Positions 34,914 to 44,290 of a stretch of DNA of 52,850 nucleotides are shown in pieces. Under the pieces are notes generated by a model. That model was not told the DNA's origin. It was given only the letters and a program-made list of their open reading frames with translations, and did not search any database. Position numbers and translations under genes: made by a program. Where the stretch lies: NCBI RefSeq assembly GCF_021474425.1, contig NZ_JAKEIP010000035.1, positions 1 to 52,850 of the forward strand. The letters run 5' to 3'. How positions within the stretch are numbered: the first letter of the stretch is position 1; each line of letters opens with the position of its first letter. The stretch comes from Streptomyces muensis. GTDB lineage: Bacteria; Actinomycetota; Actinomycetes; Streptomycetales; Streptomycetaceae.

Positions 34914-35696
34914 GTGCAGCGCATCCGACTGCGCTACACCAAGCGCGGCCGCCTCCGGTTCACCAGCCACCGTGACTTCCAGCGCGCCTTCGAGCGTGCG
35001 CTGCGCCGTGCCGAGGTGCCGATGGCGTACTCGGCGGGGTTCACGCCGCATCCGAAGGTGTCGTACGCCAATGCCGCACCCACCGGCACGGGCAGTGAGG
35101 CGGAGTACCTGGAGATCGCGCTCACCGAGGCGCGCGATCCGGAGCAGCTCAGGCTGCTCCTCGACGAGTCGATGCCCGCCGGGCTCGATGTCGTCGAGTC
35201 GGTCGAGGCCCGCACCTCAGGGCTCGCCGACCGGCTCACGGCGTCGGTCTGGGAGCTGCGGCTCGACGGCGTGGACCCGGCCGAGGCCGACCGCGCGGTC
35301 GCCGCCTTCAACGCCGCCGAGGCCGTCGAGGTCCAGCGCATGACCAAGAACGGCGTACGCACCTTCGACGCCCGTCCGGCGGTCGTCCACCTGAAAAGCA
35401 CCAACGGAACAGAAACGCACAGTTCGGCCGCTGATAGGCCGACCGACCAGCCCTGTGCGATACTGCGGCTGGTTGTTCGGCACGTGACGCCTGCCGTACG
35501 ACCCGACGACGTCCTGTCCGGTCTCCGCGCCGTGGCCGACCTGGCGCCGCCGGTCCCCGCAGCGGTGACCAGGCTGGCGCAGGGGCTGTTCGATGAAGAG
35601 ACCGGCACGGTGACCGACCCGCTCGCGCCCGACCGCGAGGCAGCGACGGCCCCAACCGAGGCCGAGACCGCTGCCGCCGCGACGGCGCCGGCGTAA
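34914..35696 (+). CDS. TIGR03936 / DUF2344-family radical SAM-associated protein
   Basis: 260 residues. It begins VQRIRLRYTKRGRLRFTSHR and contains the family core RALRRAEVPMAYSAGFTPHP, so it is the usual partner of the B12-binding radical SAM protein (at 21459), normally encoded next door. The C-terminal quarter is Ala/Glu/Thr-rich. GTG 34914 lacks a ribosome binding site. An in-frame CTG at 34872 (LGKRQPVGPPPAPA) has AAGGA 10 nt upstream and may be the true start. Downstream lies the rne leader, the common order in Streptomyces. The 11-kb separation from its partner is due to the accessory island and the metabolic genes between. Confidence 0.88.
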   Translation: MQRIRLRYTKRGRLRFTSHRDFQRAFERALRRAEVPMAYSAGFTPHPKVSYANAAPTGTGSEAEYLEIALTEARDPEQLRLLLDESMPAGLDVVESVEARTSGLADRLTASVWELRLDGVDPAEADRAVAAFNAAEAVEVQRMTKNGVRTFDARPAVVHLKSTNGTETHSSAADRPTDQPCAILRLVVRHVTPAVRPDDVLSGLRAVADLAPPVPAAVTRLAQGLFDEETGTVTDPLAPDREAATAPTEAETAAAATAPA

Positions 35697-35792
35697 GGAA
35701 GGTTCCGCGTAGGGACGGACGTCGAAGCGCCGCCCTCGTACTCGGGAGCCACCTGGGTCGGGCAGCGCACCGACCAGAAGACTTTCGCCAGG

Positions 35793-35813
35793 CCGTACGC
35801 ATTCGGCGTACGG
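35793..35813 (+). promoter_or_regulatory. Hairpin in the rne leader
   Basis: CCGTACGC / GCGTACGG, perfect 8-bp arms with a 5-nt loop. The 262-bp leader between DUF2344 and rne also has a smaller stem CCGGC/GCCGG near 35902. RNase E genes often autoregulate through 5' UTR structure; whether this leader does so is unknown. Confidence 0.4.
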
Positions 35814-35843
35814 AACCGGCGAGACAGGACACAGAGAGCTCCC

Positions 35844-35942
35844 GTGCGGCGCCCGCGCCCCGGACGGCGGCAGTCGCGCAACGCGCGAGCCGCGGACGTC
35901 ACCGGCATATCGCCGGACCAGGTGCGGCGCCCGGGAGCCTGA
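35844..35942 (+). CDS. Possible 32-residue leader peptide before rne
   Basis: A GTG-started frame (VRRPRPGRRQSRNARAADVT and 12 more residues) ends 16 bp before the rne start. It is preceded by AGAGAG. It is Arg-rich like many spurious GC-rich frames, so support is weak; it could be an upstream ORF tuning rne translation. Confidence 0.25.
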   Translation: MRRPRPGRRQSRNARAADVTGISPDQVRRPGA

Positions 35943-35958
35943 CGGGAGAAACGCCCGC

Positions 35959-38900
35959 ATGCTCGAACCGACCGAACCCACTCAGGGTTCCGAAGAACTG
36001 AACACGCCCAGCGACACCCTGCCGCCGCGTCGCCGGCGCCGTGCCGCTTCCCGCCCGGCGGGCCCGCCGGCGGCTGGCGCCGAGGCCCAGCTCGCAGAGG
36101 TTGTCGAGCCGGCCATACCGGTCGCCGAGACCGCCGATCTGGCGGCGCTGAGCGACGAGACCGAGACGGCCGAGAAGCCGGACGAGAGCGTCGAGGCAGT
36201 CGAGGCCGAGGAGAGCGCGGAGACCACGGAAGCCGAAGCGGCGGAAGAGGTGGCGGAAGCCGCACCTGCCGGCCGTACGCGTCGCCGTGCGGTGCGGCGC
36301 GCGTCCGCGCCCGTCGGGGCGCCGGCCGCCGCGGAGGCCGCCGAGACCGTGGTGCCCGTGGCCGCCGCCGCGCCGGTCGCCGAGGAGGCCCCGGCCGCCG
36401 CCGAGAGCACCGAGGTGACCGAGGAGGCGGCGCCGCCCCGTACCCGTCGCCGTGCGGTGCGCCGCGCGTCCGCCCCGGCCGGCGCTCCCGCTGCCGCCGA
36501 GGCCGCCGAGAGCACCGCCCCCGCCGAGGTGCCCGCCACCGCTGAGGCGGAGGAGACCACCGAGACGGCCGAGGTCGCCGAGGAAGCCGCCCCGCGTCGT
36601 ACGCGTCGCCGTGCCACGCGTCGGGTGTCCGCGCCCGCCGGTGCTCCGGCCGACGAGAGCGCCGAGGCGCCCGTGAGTGCCGAAGCCCCCGCTGAGCCGG
36701 AGACGGAGGAGACCGCTGAGGTCGCCGAGGAGGCCGCCCCGCGTCGTACGCGTCGGCGTGCCACCCGCCGGGTCTCCGCGCCCGCCGAGGCCGCTGCCGA
36801 GCAGGCCGCCGAGGAGGCGCCCGCCGAGACCGCCGTGACGGCGGAGACGCCCGTCACCCCCGGTATCGAGACCGAGGCAGCCGCCGTCGCCGGTGTCACC
36901 GCGCCCGCCGAGGCGCCCGCCGCCGAGGCCGACGAGGAGGCCGGCCCCCGCCGTCGTCGTCGGGCCGTCCGTCGGGCCGCCGCCGGGTTCGCCGAGCCCG
37001 CCCAGTCCGCCGCAGCCGAGGCCCCCGAGGCTCCGCGCCCGGCGCGCCCCGCCATGGCCGTGTTCCAGGCGCCCGTGTTCACCGAGCCGCAGTTCCAGAC
37101 GCCCCAGCGGGCTGCCGCCGAGGCGGCGGCCGAGGTCGCGGAGCCCGAGGACGTGGACGTGGACGTGGCGGAGGCTCCCGCGGAGGAGCAGCCCGCTGCC
37201 GCGCGGCGTCGTCGTCGGCGCCGTGGCGCCGGGTACGGCGAGGAGGCCGAGGCCCAGGCCGTCGGGACCGCCACCGAGGACGAGACCGAGGAGGCCGAGG
37301 AGGCCGCCGAGGACGTCGTCGAGGGCGAGGACACCGACGAGACCGAGGAGACCGGGTCGCGTCGGCGCCGTCGGCGCGGTGGTCGCCGCCGCCGTCGCGG
37401 TGAGGCCTCGGACGCCGAGTCCGAGGGCGGTGACGCCGAAGGCGACGAGGTCGCCGCCGAGCAGGCCGCGCAGGACGCCGAGGACACCGCCGAGCAGGAG
37501 GAAGAGGACGAGGAGGACGCTCGCGGCGAGGAAGGCGGCGGGTCCAGCTCCAGCAGCCGTCGCCGGCGTCGTCGGCGCCGTCGTGCCGGGGACTCCTCCG
37601 TCGACACCGAGCCCGGTGACGGCGACCCCGAGCGCACCGTCGTCAAGGTCCGCGAGCCCCGCCCGAAGTCCGAGCCGTCCGACGAGGTGCAGTCCATCAA
37701 GGGCTCCACACGTCTGGAGGCCAAGAAGCAGCGCCGCCGCGAGGGCCGTGAGCAGGGCCGCCGCCGCGTCCCGATCATCACCGAGGCCGAGTTCCTCGCC
37801 CGCCGCGAGGCCGTCGAGCGCGTGATGGTCGTCCGCCAGCACGGCGACCGTACGCAGATCGGCGTCCTCGAGGACAACGTGCTCGTCGAGCACTACGTCA
37901 ACAAGGAGCAGGCCACCTCGTACGTCGGCAACGTCTACCTGGGCAAGGTCCAGAACGTGCTGCCGTCGATGGAGGCCGCCTTCATCGACATCGGCAAGGG
38001 ACGCAATGCCGTCCTGTACGCGGGTGAGGTGAACTTCGAGGCGCTCGGCATGGCCAACGGCCCCCGGCGCATCGAGTCCGCCCTGAAGTCCGGCCAGTCG
38101 GTCCTGGTCCAGGTGACGAAGGACCCGATCGGCCACAAGGGCGCCCGACTGACCAGCCAGGTCTCCCTCCCGGGCCGCTACCTCGTGTACGTCCCCGAGG
38201 GCTCGATGACCGGGATCAGCCGCAAGCTGCCCGACACCGAGCGCGCCCGGCTGAAGACGATCCTCAAGAAGATCGTCCCGGAGGACGCGGGCGTCATCGT
38301 GCGCACCGCCGCCGAGGGCGCGAGCGAGGACGAGCTGCGCCGCGACGTCGAGCGGCTCCAGGCGCAGTGGGAGGACATCCAGAAGAAGTCGAAGAACGGC
38401 AACGCGCCGACGCTGCTGTACGGCGAGCCGGACATGACCGTCCGGGTCGTCCGGGACATCTTCAACGAGGACTTCTCCAAGGTCGTCGTCAGCGGTGACG
38501 AGGCCTGGGAGACCGTCCACGGGTATGTCTCCCACGTGGCGCCGGACCTCGCGGAGCGGCTCCAGAAGTGGACGAGCGAGGTCGACGTCTTCGCCACGTA
38601 CCGGATCGACGAGCAGCTCGCCAAGGCGCTGGACCGCAAGGTGTGGCTGCCCAGCGGTGGTTCGCTGGTGATCGACCGGACCGAGGCGATGGTCGTCGTC
38701 GACGTCAACACCGGCAAGTTCACCGGTCAGGGCGGCAACCTGGAAGAGACCGTCACCAGGAACAACCTGGAGGCGGCCGAGGAGATCGTCCGCCAGCTGC
38801 GGCTGCGCGACCTCGGCGGCATCATCGTCATCGACTTCATCGACATGGTGCTGGAGTCCAACCGGGACCTGGTGCTGCGGCGCCTGCTGGAGTGCCTGGG

Positions 38901-40053
38901 CCGGGACCGTACGAAGCACCAGGTGGCGGAGGTGACCTCGCTGGGGCTCGTGCAGATGACCCGCAAGCGGGTCGGGCAGGGTCTGCTGGAGTCGTTCTCC
39001 GAGACCTGCGTCCACTGCAACGGCCGCGGTGTCATCGTGCACATGGAGCAGCCGACGGCCGCCGGTGGTGGCGGCAAGCGCAAGAAGCGCGCGCGGGCCG
39101 GTGCCGGTCCCGAGCACGTCCACGAGGCCGCCGTCGCCGTCGAGCCGGTCGAGACGGCCGAGGAGGAGGCGGAGACCGAGGCCGAGGTGGCTGCCGAGGC
39201 CGCCGAGCCCGCCGCGCTCCCGGAGCCCGCGTTCGCGCCGGACGAGGAGCTGTACAGCAGCGTCGCCGAGGCGGAGGCCGCGGCCGGCCGCGGTGGCCGT
39301 TCGCGGCGCCGTGGCGGTCGGCGGGCGTCGGCCCCTGCGGGTGCGCCCAGGAAGTCCGAGGCCGTTCCCACGGCCCAGGACGTGACCGTCGCCGACGAGG
39401 TCGCGCGTCCGGTGCAGCCGGAGTCGGCCGCCGAGGCGAAGGCCGAGCCGGTGGCGGTGGAGGACGCGGTCGTCGGGGCCCCGGCCACCGAGGCCCCGGC
39501 TGTCGAGGAGGCGGCGCCCAAGGGGCGTACGCGGCGTCGCGCCACCCGTAAGGTGTCCGCGCCCGCCGGGTCGCCCGCGGGGGCCGAGGCCACCGTGGTG
39601 ACCGTCGCCGAGACCGCGTCGCCGGCGCCCGAGCAGGTGGCGCAGGCCCCGGCCGAGGCTCCGGTGGAGCAGGCGGAGGCGCCTGCGGTCGAGGCGGTCG
39701 CCGAGAGCGCGGCTCCGGCCCGGCCGCGGCGCCGAGCCGTGCGCAAGGCCACCGCGCCGACCGCCTCCGAGGACACGGCCGTCGTGGTCGTCCCGGCCGC
39801 GGAGAGCGAGGCCGCCGAGGAGGGCGTCGAGGAGACGGCTCCGGCCAAGAAGACGGCCCGTAAGACGGCCAAGAAGGCGACGGCGAAGAAGGCCGCCACC
39901 AAGAAGACCGCGGCCAAGAAGACGGTCGCGAAGAAGGCGACGGCCAAGAAGGCGGCGAAGACCGCCAAGACGGCCGCGGCCAAGTCGGCGGCGAAGAAGA
40001 CCGTGGCGGCGGAGCAGAAGGCGTCGTCCGTCTCGGCCTCGACGGAGGACTGA
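35959..40053 (+). CDS. rne: Ribonuclease E/G family endoribonuclease with long disordered flanks
   Basis: 1364 residues, similar to RNase ES of Streptomyces, where the catalytic core lies in the middle. Residues 1-600 are Ala/Glu-rich with repeated R-T-R-R-R-A-V/T-R-R-x-S-A-P-x-G-A-P-A units. The S1 RNA-binding domain is about 650-700 (SYVGNVYLGKVQNVLPSMEA). Catalytic metal ligands are Asp915 (VVVDVNTGKFTG) and Asp959 (IVIDFIDM), 44 apart as in E. coli RNase E. The zinc-link cysteines are Cys1017 and Cys1020 (CVHCNGRG). The C-terminus (1030-1364) repeats the Arg units and ends in a histone-H1-like Lys/Ala tail (KKTARKTAKKATAKKAATKK). It starts mRNA decay and rRNA processing. GGGAGAA precedes the ATG. 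A strong hairpin follows. Confidence 0.95.
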   Translation: MLEPTEPTQGSEELNTPSDTLPPRRRRRAASRPAGPPAAGAEAQLAEVVEPAIPVAETADLAALSDETETAEKPDESVEAVEAEESAETTEAEAAEEVAEAAPAGRTRRRAVRRASAPVGAPAAAEAAETVVPVAAAAPVAEEAPAAAESTEVTEEAAPPRTRRRAVRRASAPAGAPAAAEAAESTAPAEVPATAEAEETTETAEVAEEAAPRRTRRRATRRVSAPAGAPADESAEAPVSAEAPAEPETEETAEVAEEAAPRRTRRRATRRVSAPAEAAAEQAAEEAPAETAVTAETPVTPGIETEAAAVAGVTAPAEAPAAEADEEAGPRRRRRAVRRAAAGFAEPAQSAAAEAPEAPRPARPAMAVFQAPVFTEPQFQTPQRAAAEAAAEVAEPEDVDVDVAEAPAEEQPAAARRRRRRRGAGYGEEAEAQAVGTATEDETEEAEEAAEDVVEGEDTDETEETGSRRRRRRGGRRRRRGEASDAESEGGDAEGDEVAAEQAAQDAEDTAEQEEEDEEDARGEEGGGSSSSSRRRRRRRRRAGDSSVDTEPGDGDPERTVVKVREPRPKSEPSDEVQSIKGSTRLEAKKQRRREGREQGRRRVPIITEAEFLARREAVERVMVVRQHGDRTQIGVLEDNVLVEHYVNKEQATSYVGNVYLGKVQNVLPSMEAAFIDIGKGRNAVLYAGEVNFEALGMANGPRRIESALKSGQSVLVQVTKDPIGHKGARLTSQVSLPGRYLVYVPEGSMTGISRKLPDTERARLKTILKKIVPEDAGVIVRTAAEGASEDELRRDVERLQAQWEDIQKKSKNGNAPTLLYGEPDMTVRVVRDIFNEDFSKVVVSGDEAWETVHGYVSHVAPDLAERLQKWTSEVDVFATYRIDEQLAKALDRKVWLPSGGSLVIDRTEAMVVVDVNTGKFTGQGGNLEETVTRNNLEAAEEIVRQLRLRDLGGIIVIDFIDMVLESNRDLVLRRLLECLGRDRTKHQVAEVTSLGLVQMTRKRVGQGLLESFSETCVHCNGRGVIVHMEQPTAAGGGGKRKKRARAGAGPEHVHEAAVAVEPVETAEEEAETEAEVAAEAAEPAALPEPAFAPDEELYSSVAEAEAAAGRGGRSRRRGGRRASAPAGAPRKSEAVPTAQDVTVADEVARPVQPESAAEAKAEPVAVEDAVVGAPATEAPAVEEAAPKGRTRRRATRKVSAPAGSPAGAEATVVTVAETASPAPEQVAQAPAEAPVEQAEAPAVEAVAESAAPARPRRRAVRKATAPTASEDTAVVVVPAAESEAAEEGVEETAPAKKTARKTAKKATAKKAATKKTAAKKTVAKKATAKKAAKTAKTAAAKSAAKKTVAAEQKASSVSASTED

Positions 40054-40138
40054 CCGGCACGGCTGGTCGGCACGACTGACCGGCACAACTGAAGGGCCTC
40101 GGGGTCACCAGACCTCGGGATCACCCGGCCCGACGCGA

Positions 40139-40173
40139 GCGCGGGGCACTGGAACTCATCCGGTGCCCCGCGC
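40139..40173 (+). terminator. Terminator after rne
   Basis: GCGCGGGGCACTGG / CCGGTGCCCCGCGC, 14-bp stem with one U-G pair and a 7-nt loop, 86 bp past the rne stop. Confidence 0.75.
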
Positions 40174-40579
40174 TTCGGCGTTCATGGCTTCCACCGCCGG
40201 TGCGGGCGGTCACCTTCTCGTCACTTCCCGGTCACTGTATGTATCGCTTGTGATGGACAGCACGCCAGGCCAACGTTTCGCTGTGGTAACCATGAGGAAA
40301 TTTCTCGTACTTGTGCTGATAACGTGACCACGGTCCCGGCAGCTGAGACGCCCGCCGCCGTAGACCCAGCCGAGCACGCCCGGTCGTCCGACGCGGACCA
40401 CGGCTGACCTCCCGCAAGGCACCCCACTGGGGGGTGGAGTGCTGCGCGAAAGCCGTTCGCCGCCGCGACAGAGTCGGCGAACGTCCAGGGACGTGGACGT
40501 GCTGCGCTCGACAAACGTCCCTCCCGACCCGGCACGACGTGGTGCGCCCCTTGAGGTCGCCGAAGAGGAGGGGGAGTCG
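40174..40579 (+). promoter_or_regulatory. Long non-coding upstream region of the glycan cluster
   Basis: About 400 bp without a convincing gene. It has three spaced GTCAC copies (GGTCACC, CGTCACT, GGTCACT) at 40209-40236 and an AT-richer stretch (ATGAGGAAATTTCTCGTACT) with an 11-codon frame. Further down are repeated CGTCC/GGACG blocks, including AGGGACGT / ACGTCCCT near 40489-40530. The cluster promoter and its control sites are probably here; a long 5' UTR is possible. Individual boxes could not be fixed. Confidence 0.35.
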
Positions 40580-41695
40580 ATGAGTGACGCCCAGGAGTTG
40601 ATACCGGCTGCCAAGCCCGTCATCGACGAGCAGGAGATCGAGGCCGCGGTGCGCGTGCTGCGCAGCGGCAGGGTCGTCCAGGGCCCCGAGGTGGCGGCCT
40701 TCGAGGAGGAGTTCTCGGAGCTGGTGGACGGACGACACTGCGTCGCGGTCAACTCCGGCACCTCCGCGCTGCATCTGACGCTGATGGCGCTGGGCCTCGG
40801 CCCGGGCGACGAGGTGATCGTCCCGTCGTTCTCGTTCGCCGCCTCCGCCAACGCCGTACGGCTCGTCGGCGCGGACGTGGTCTTCGCCGACATCGACGCC
40901 GACACCTTCTGCCTCGACCCGGCCGCCGTCGAGGCCGCGATCACCCCGCGCACCGCCGCGATCATGCCGGTGCACCTGTACGGCCACCCCGCCGCCATGG
41001 ACAAGATCATGGTGATCGCCGAGAAGCACGGACTGGCCGTCGTCGAGGACGCCTGCCAGGCGCACGCGGCCGCGCTGAACGGCACGCCGGTCGGCGCGTT
41101 CGGCAGCGGCGGAACGTTCAGCTTCTACCCGACCAAGAACATGCACAGCCTCGAGGGCGGCATGGTCTCCACCGGCGACGCCGAGATCGCCCGCACCCTG
41201 CGGCTGCTGCGCAACCAGGGCATGGAGCAGCGCTACGCCAACGAGATCGTCGGCGCCAACGTCCGGATGACCGACGTCTCCGCCGCGATCGGCCGGGTGC
41301 AGCTGGGCAAGCTGCCCGGCTGGACCGAGCGCCGGATCGCCAACGCCGCCTACCTCACCGAGCACATCACCGCGCCGAACGTGGTCACGCCGAAGGCCGC
41401 CGAGGGCGCCCGGCACGTCTACCACCAGTACACGGTGCGCGTCCTGGGGGACCGCGAGGCCGCCATGGCCCGGCTGACCGAGGCCGGGATCGGCAACGCG
41501 GTGTACTACCCGACCCCGATCCACCGGCTGAAGCCGTACTGGGAGCCGGACCAGAAGGCCGGCCGCACCTGGGACCTGCCCGAGACCGAGCGCGCGGCCG
41601 CCGAGGTCGTCTCGCTCCCGGTCCACCCTGCTCTGACCCAGCAGGACCTGGACCGCGTCGTGACCGCTGTGAACACCCTGGGGGAGAAGCTGTGA
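40580..41695 (+). CDS. DegT/DnrJ/EryC1/StrS-family PLP sugar aminotransferase (WbpE-like)
   Basis: 371 residues. It transfers an amino group to a keto-sugar nucleotide. The PLP lysine is Lys186 in FYPTKNMHSLEGG. Cofactor and substrate motifs are NSGTSALHLTLMALGLGPGD, VIVPSFSFAASANAV and VEDACQAHAA. The ATG at 40580 follows GGAGGGGGAG. Its stop overlaps the next gene (GTGA), an oxidoreductase, pointing to a WbpB/WbpE-type pair that installs a 3-amino group on UDP-N-acetylglucosaminuronic acid (inference from the set of four enzymes in the cluster). It is the first gene of a tight plus-strand operon. Confidence 0.93.
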   Translation: MSDAQELIPAAKPVIDEQEIEAAVRVLRSGRVVQGPEVAAFEEEFSELVDGRHCVAVNSGTSALHLTLMALGLGPGDEVIVPSFSFAASANAVRLVGADVVFADIDADTFCLDPAAVEAAITPRTAAIMPVHLYGHPAAMDKIMVIAEKHGLAVVEDACQAHAAALNGTPVGAFGSGGTFSFYPTKNMHSLEGGMVSTGDAEIARTLRLLRNQGMEQRYANEIVGANVRMTDVSAAIGRVQLGKLPGWTERRIANAAYLTEHITAPNVVTPKAAEGARHVYHQYTVRVLGDREAAMARLTEAGIGNAVYYPTPIHRLKPYWEPDQKAGRTWDLPETERAAAEVVSLPVHPALTQQDLDRVVTAVNTLGEKL

Positions 41696-42717
41696 GCAAC
41701 GGAAGACCCTTGCGGGCCGGACTGGTCGGCCTCGGTTCGATGGGGCGCCACCACGCCCGTGTCCTGGCCGGTCTGGACGGTGTCGACTTCGTCGGCGTCG
41801 TCGACCCGATGGGCGACACGTACGGCGCCGCGCAGGGCGCGCCGGTGCTCGACACCGTGGAGCAGCTGCTCGCGCTCGGCGTCGACTACACCGTCGTCGC
41901 CTGCCCCACGGCCCTGCACGAGGAGGTCGGCCTCCAGCTCGCCGAGGCCGGGGTGTGCGCGCTGGTCGAGAAGCCGGTCGCCGACACCGTCGAGGGCGCC
42001 CGCCGCATGGTCGAGGCGTTCGAGTCGCGCGGCCTGGTGGCCGGCGTCGGCCACATCGAGCGCTGCAACCCGGCGCTGCGTTCGCTGCGCGCCCGCCTGG
42101 AGGCCGGTGAACTGGGCGACGTCTACCAGGTCGTCACCCGTCGTCAGGGCCCCTTCCCGCACCGAATAGCCGACGTCGGTGTGGTCAAGGACCTGGCCAC
42201 GCACGACATCGACCTCACCGGCTGGGTGACGGGGCGCGAGTACGTGTCCATCGCCGCGCACGTCGTCTCCAAGAGCGGCCGCCCGCACGAGGACATGGTC
42301 TCCGCGGTCGGCCGCCTGGACGACGGCACGATGGTCAACCACCTGGTGAACTGGCTCAGCCCGCTCAAGGAACGTTTCACCTCGGTCACCGGCGAGCGCG
42401 GCTGCTTCATCGCCGACACCCTCACCGCCGACCTCACCTTCCACTCCAACGCGGCCGTCGCCACCGAGTGGGAGGCACTGCAGGCCTTCCGCGGCGTCGC
42501 CGAGGGCGACATGATCCGCTACGCCATCCAGAAGCGGGAACCGCTGCTCGTCGAGCACGAACTGTTCCGGGACGCCGTCCTCGGCAAGCCGGCCGACATC
42601 TGCACGCTGCGTCAGGGCATGCGGACGGTCGAAGTGGCTGCGGCGGTGCTGGAGTCGGCGGTGTCGGGACGCAGTGTTGATCTTCGGGCGGAGGAACTGG
42701 CAACCCATGGCAGCTGA
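41692..42717 (+). CDS. Gfo/Idh/MocA-family oxidoreductase (WbpB-like)
   Basis: 341 residues. The Rossmann motif is GLVGLGSMGRHHARVLAGLD at the N-terminus. The family signature EKPVADT is at Glu93-Lys94-Pro95, and the substrate-side motif VKDLATHDIDL follows. In the WbpA-B-E-D pathway this enzyme oxidises C3 of the UDP-sugar acid before transamination. The GTG overlaps the aminotransferase stop by 4 bp. The next gene starts inside its 3' end by 11 bp, so all are translationally coupled. The substrate is inferred from context; other NDP-sugar or inositol substrates are possible. Confidence 0.9.
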   Translation: MSNGRPLRAGLVGLGSMGRHHARVLAGLDGVDFVGVVDPMGDTYGAAQGAPVLDTVEQLLALGVDYTVVACPTALHEEVGLQLAEAGVCALVEKPVADTVEGARRMVEAFESRGLVAGVGHIERCNPALRSLRARLEAGELGDVYQVVTRRQGPFPHRIADVGVVKDLATHDIDLTGWVTGREYVSIAAHVVSKSGRPHEDMVSAVGRLDDGTMVNHLVNWLSPLKERFTSVTGERGCFIADTLTADLTFHSNAAVATEWEALQAFRGVAEGDMIRYAIQKREPLLVEHELFRDAVLGKPADICTLRQGMRTVEVAAAVLESAVSGRSVDLRAEELATHGS

Positions 42718-44290
42718 GAACCACGCGGCGGCGCGGCCAGCCACGCGCGGGCGGATCGTCATGCTCGTCGACAACGGCGTCAACGGCGACTCGCGCGTGC
42801 AGAAGGAGGCCCGCTCGGCCGCCGAGGCCGGCTGGGACGTCGTCCTGCTGGGCAAGGCCAGGGGCAGGAAGGAAGAGACCTGGCAGATCGGCGATGCCGA
42901 GGTCCGCCTGATCCGGGTGCCCGGACCGATGGCCCGGCGGCGCCACGAGTACCGGCGCGCCGTGCTGCGCTCCCCGCTGGCCTACAAGCCCGGGCCGCTG
43001 GCCGGGTACCGGCGACAGAGGGTCAAGGCCTGGCGTGCCGATCTCAACATCCGGCTGATCCTCGCCCAGCGGGAGGGCTCGGCCCTCGCCCGGCTGCGGC
43101 TGCTGGTGCCGCGTCTGACCGCCCGGCTGATGTACTCCTGGGTGAAGCTGCGGCACCGAAGGACCCTGGCGCTGGAGAAGCGCCGCAAGGCCATGGACTC
43201 GGCCCTGGACCGGTTCACCACGGCCTTCTGGCAGAAGACCATGGGCGACCGCAGCTGGCGCCGGCTCGACCCGCACCTGTGGGACTACGAGCTGGCCTAT
43301 GGCAAGGTCATCGACGAACTCAGGCCGGACCTGATCCACGCCAACGACTTCCGCATGCTCGGCGTCGGCGCCCGCGCCACGCTGCGCGCCCGCGCCCGGG
43401 GCAGGAACGTCAAACTGGTCTGGGACGCCCACGAGTTCCTGCCCGGCATCAAGCCGTGGAACCCGCATCCGCGCTGGCATGTCGCCCAGTGCGCGCACGA
43501 ACGCGAGTACGCCCGGCACGCCGACGCCGTGACGACGGTGTCGGACACTCTCGCCGGGATGCTCCAGGAGCGGCACGGGCTGAAGGCGAAGCCCACCGTC
43601 GTCCTCAACGCCCCGGACGCGGAGGTCTCGCCAGAGCAGGCCGCCGAGCCCGTCCCGGACCTGCGGGAGCTGTGCGGCATCGGGCACGACGTGCCGCTCA
43701 CCGTCTACAGCGGAGCGGCCGCTCCGCAGCGCGGCCTCGACATCATGGTCGAGTCCCTGCCGCTGCTGCCCGAGGTGCACACCGCGTTCGTGGTGCTCAA
43801 CACCGAGTCCGAGTACATGCGGACCCTGCGGGCGCGGGCGGAGGAACTCGGGGTCGGCGACCGGCTGCACATCCTGCCGTATGTGCCGCACTACCAGGTG
43901 GTGCGGTTCCTGTCGGCCGCGGATCTCGGGGTCATCCCGATCCATCACTGGCCGAACCACGAGATAGCGCTCATCACCAAGTTCTTCGAGTACTCCCACG
44001 CGCGGCTGCCCCTGGTGGTCAGCGACGTGAAGACGATGGGCGCCATGGTCGAGAAGACCGGCCAGGGCGAGGTGTTCCGGGCCGAGGACTTGGAGGACTA
44101 CGTGCGTGCGGTGAAGTCGGTGCTCGGCGACGCCGAGCGGTACCGGGGTGTATACGACACGCCCGGTCTCCTCGACCAGTGGACGTGGGAGGCACAGGCC
44201 GAGGTGCTGGACTCCGTCTACACCGGGCAACTGCCCGGCAGCGGGTCCCGGCGGACGTCCGACCGGAGTGCGGCGGAGGCGCGGGCATGA
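42707..44290 (+). CDS. Glycosyltransferase, GT4-like (GT-B fold)
   Basis: 527 residues from ATG 42707, which has GGAGGAA upstream. The acceptor half begins RIVMLVDNGVNGDSRVQKEA. The donor half contains TVYSGAAAPQRGLDIMVESL and HILPYVPHYQVVRFLSAADL, followed by FFEYSHARLPLVVSDVKTMG, where a Glu of the E-x7-E type motif is visible. An inserted basic helical segment (about 90-180) separates the two halves. It is probably cytoplasmic and transfers a sugar to a lipid-linked glycan. It overlaps its upstream neighbour by 11 bp and its downstream neighbour by 4 bp (ATGA). Confidence 0.85.
   Translation: MAAENHAAARPATRGRIVMLVDNGVNGDSRVQKEARSAAEAGWDVVLLGKARGRKEETWQIGDAEVRLIRVPGPMARRRHEYRRAVLRSPLAYKPGPLAGYRRQRVKAWRADLNIRLILAQREGSALARLRLLVPRLTARLMYSWVKLRHRRTLALEKRRKAMDSALDRFTTAFWQKTMGDRSWRRLDPHLWDYELAYGKVIDELRPDLIHANDFRMLGVGARATLRARARGRNVKLVWDAHEFLPGIKPWNPHPRWHVAQCAHEREYARHADAVTTVSDTLAGMLQERHGLKAKPTVVLNAPDAEVSPEQAAEPVPDLRELCGIGHDVPLTVYSGAAAPQRGLDIMVESLPLLPEVHTAFVVLNTESEYMRTLRARAEELGVGDRLHILPYVPHYQVVRFLSAADLGVIPIHHWPNHEIALITKFFEYSHARLPLVVSDVKTMGAMVEKTGQGEVFRAEDLEDYVRAVKSVLGDAERYRGVYDTPGLLDQWTWEAQAEVLDSVYTGQLPGSGSRRTSDRSAAEARA

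Noticed and set aside
36240..36800. CRISPR-like array in the rne 5' part because of regularly spaced similar DNA blocks
   Set aside because: The repeats are codons of an Arg-rich protein motif inside one open frame; spacers are also similar (Ala/Glu) and there are no cas genes.
35899..40124. A 1395-codon minus-strand frame opposite rne
   Set aside because: It is the shadow of the repetitive rne flanks; the plus strand carries the catalytic motifs, ribosome site and terminator.
40270..40330. Short peptide gene MRKFLVLVLIT before the glycan cluster
   Set aside because: Only 11 codons with no ribosome binding site close to the ATG; treated as part of the leader region.
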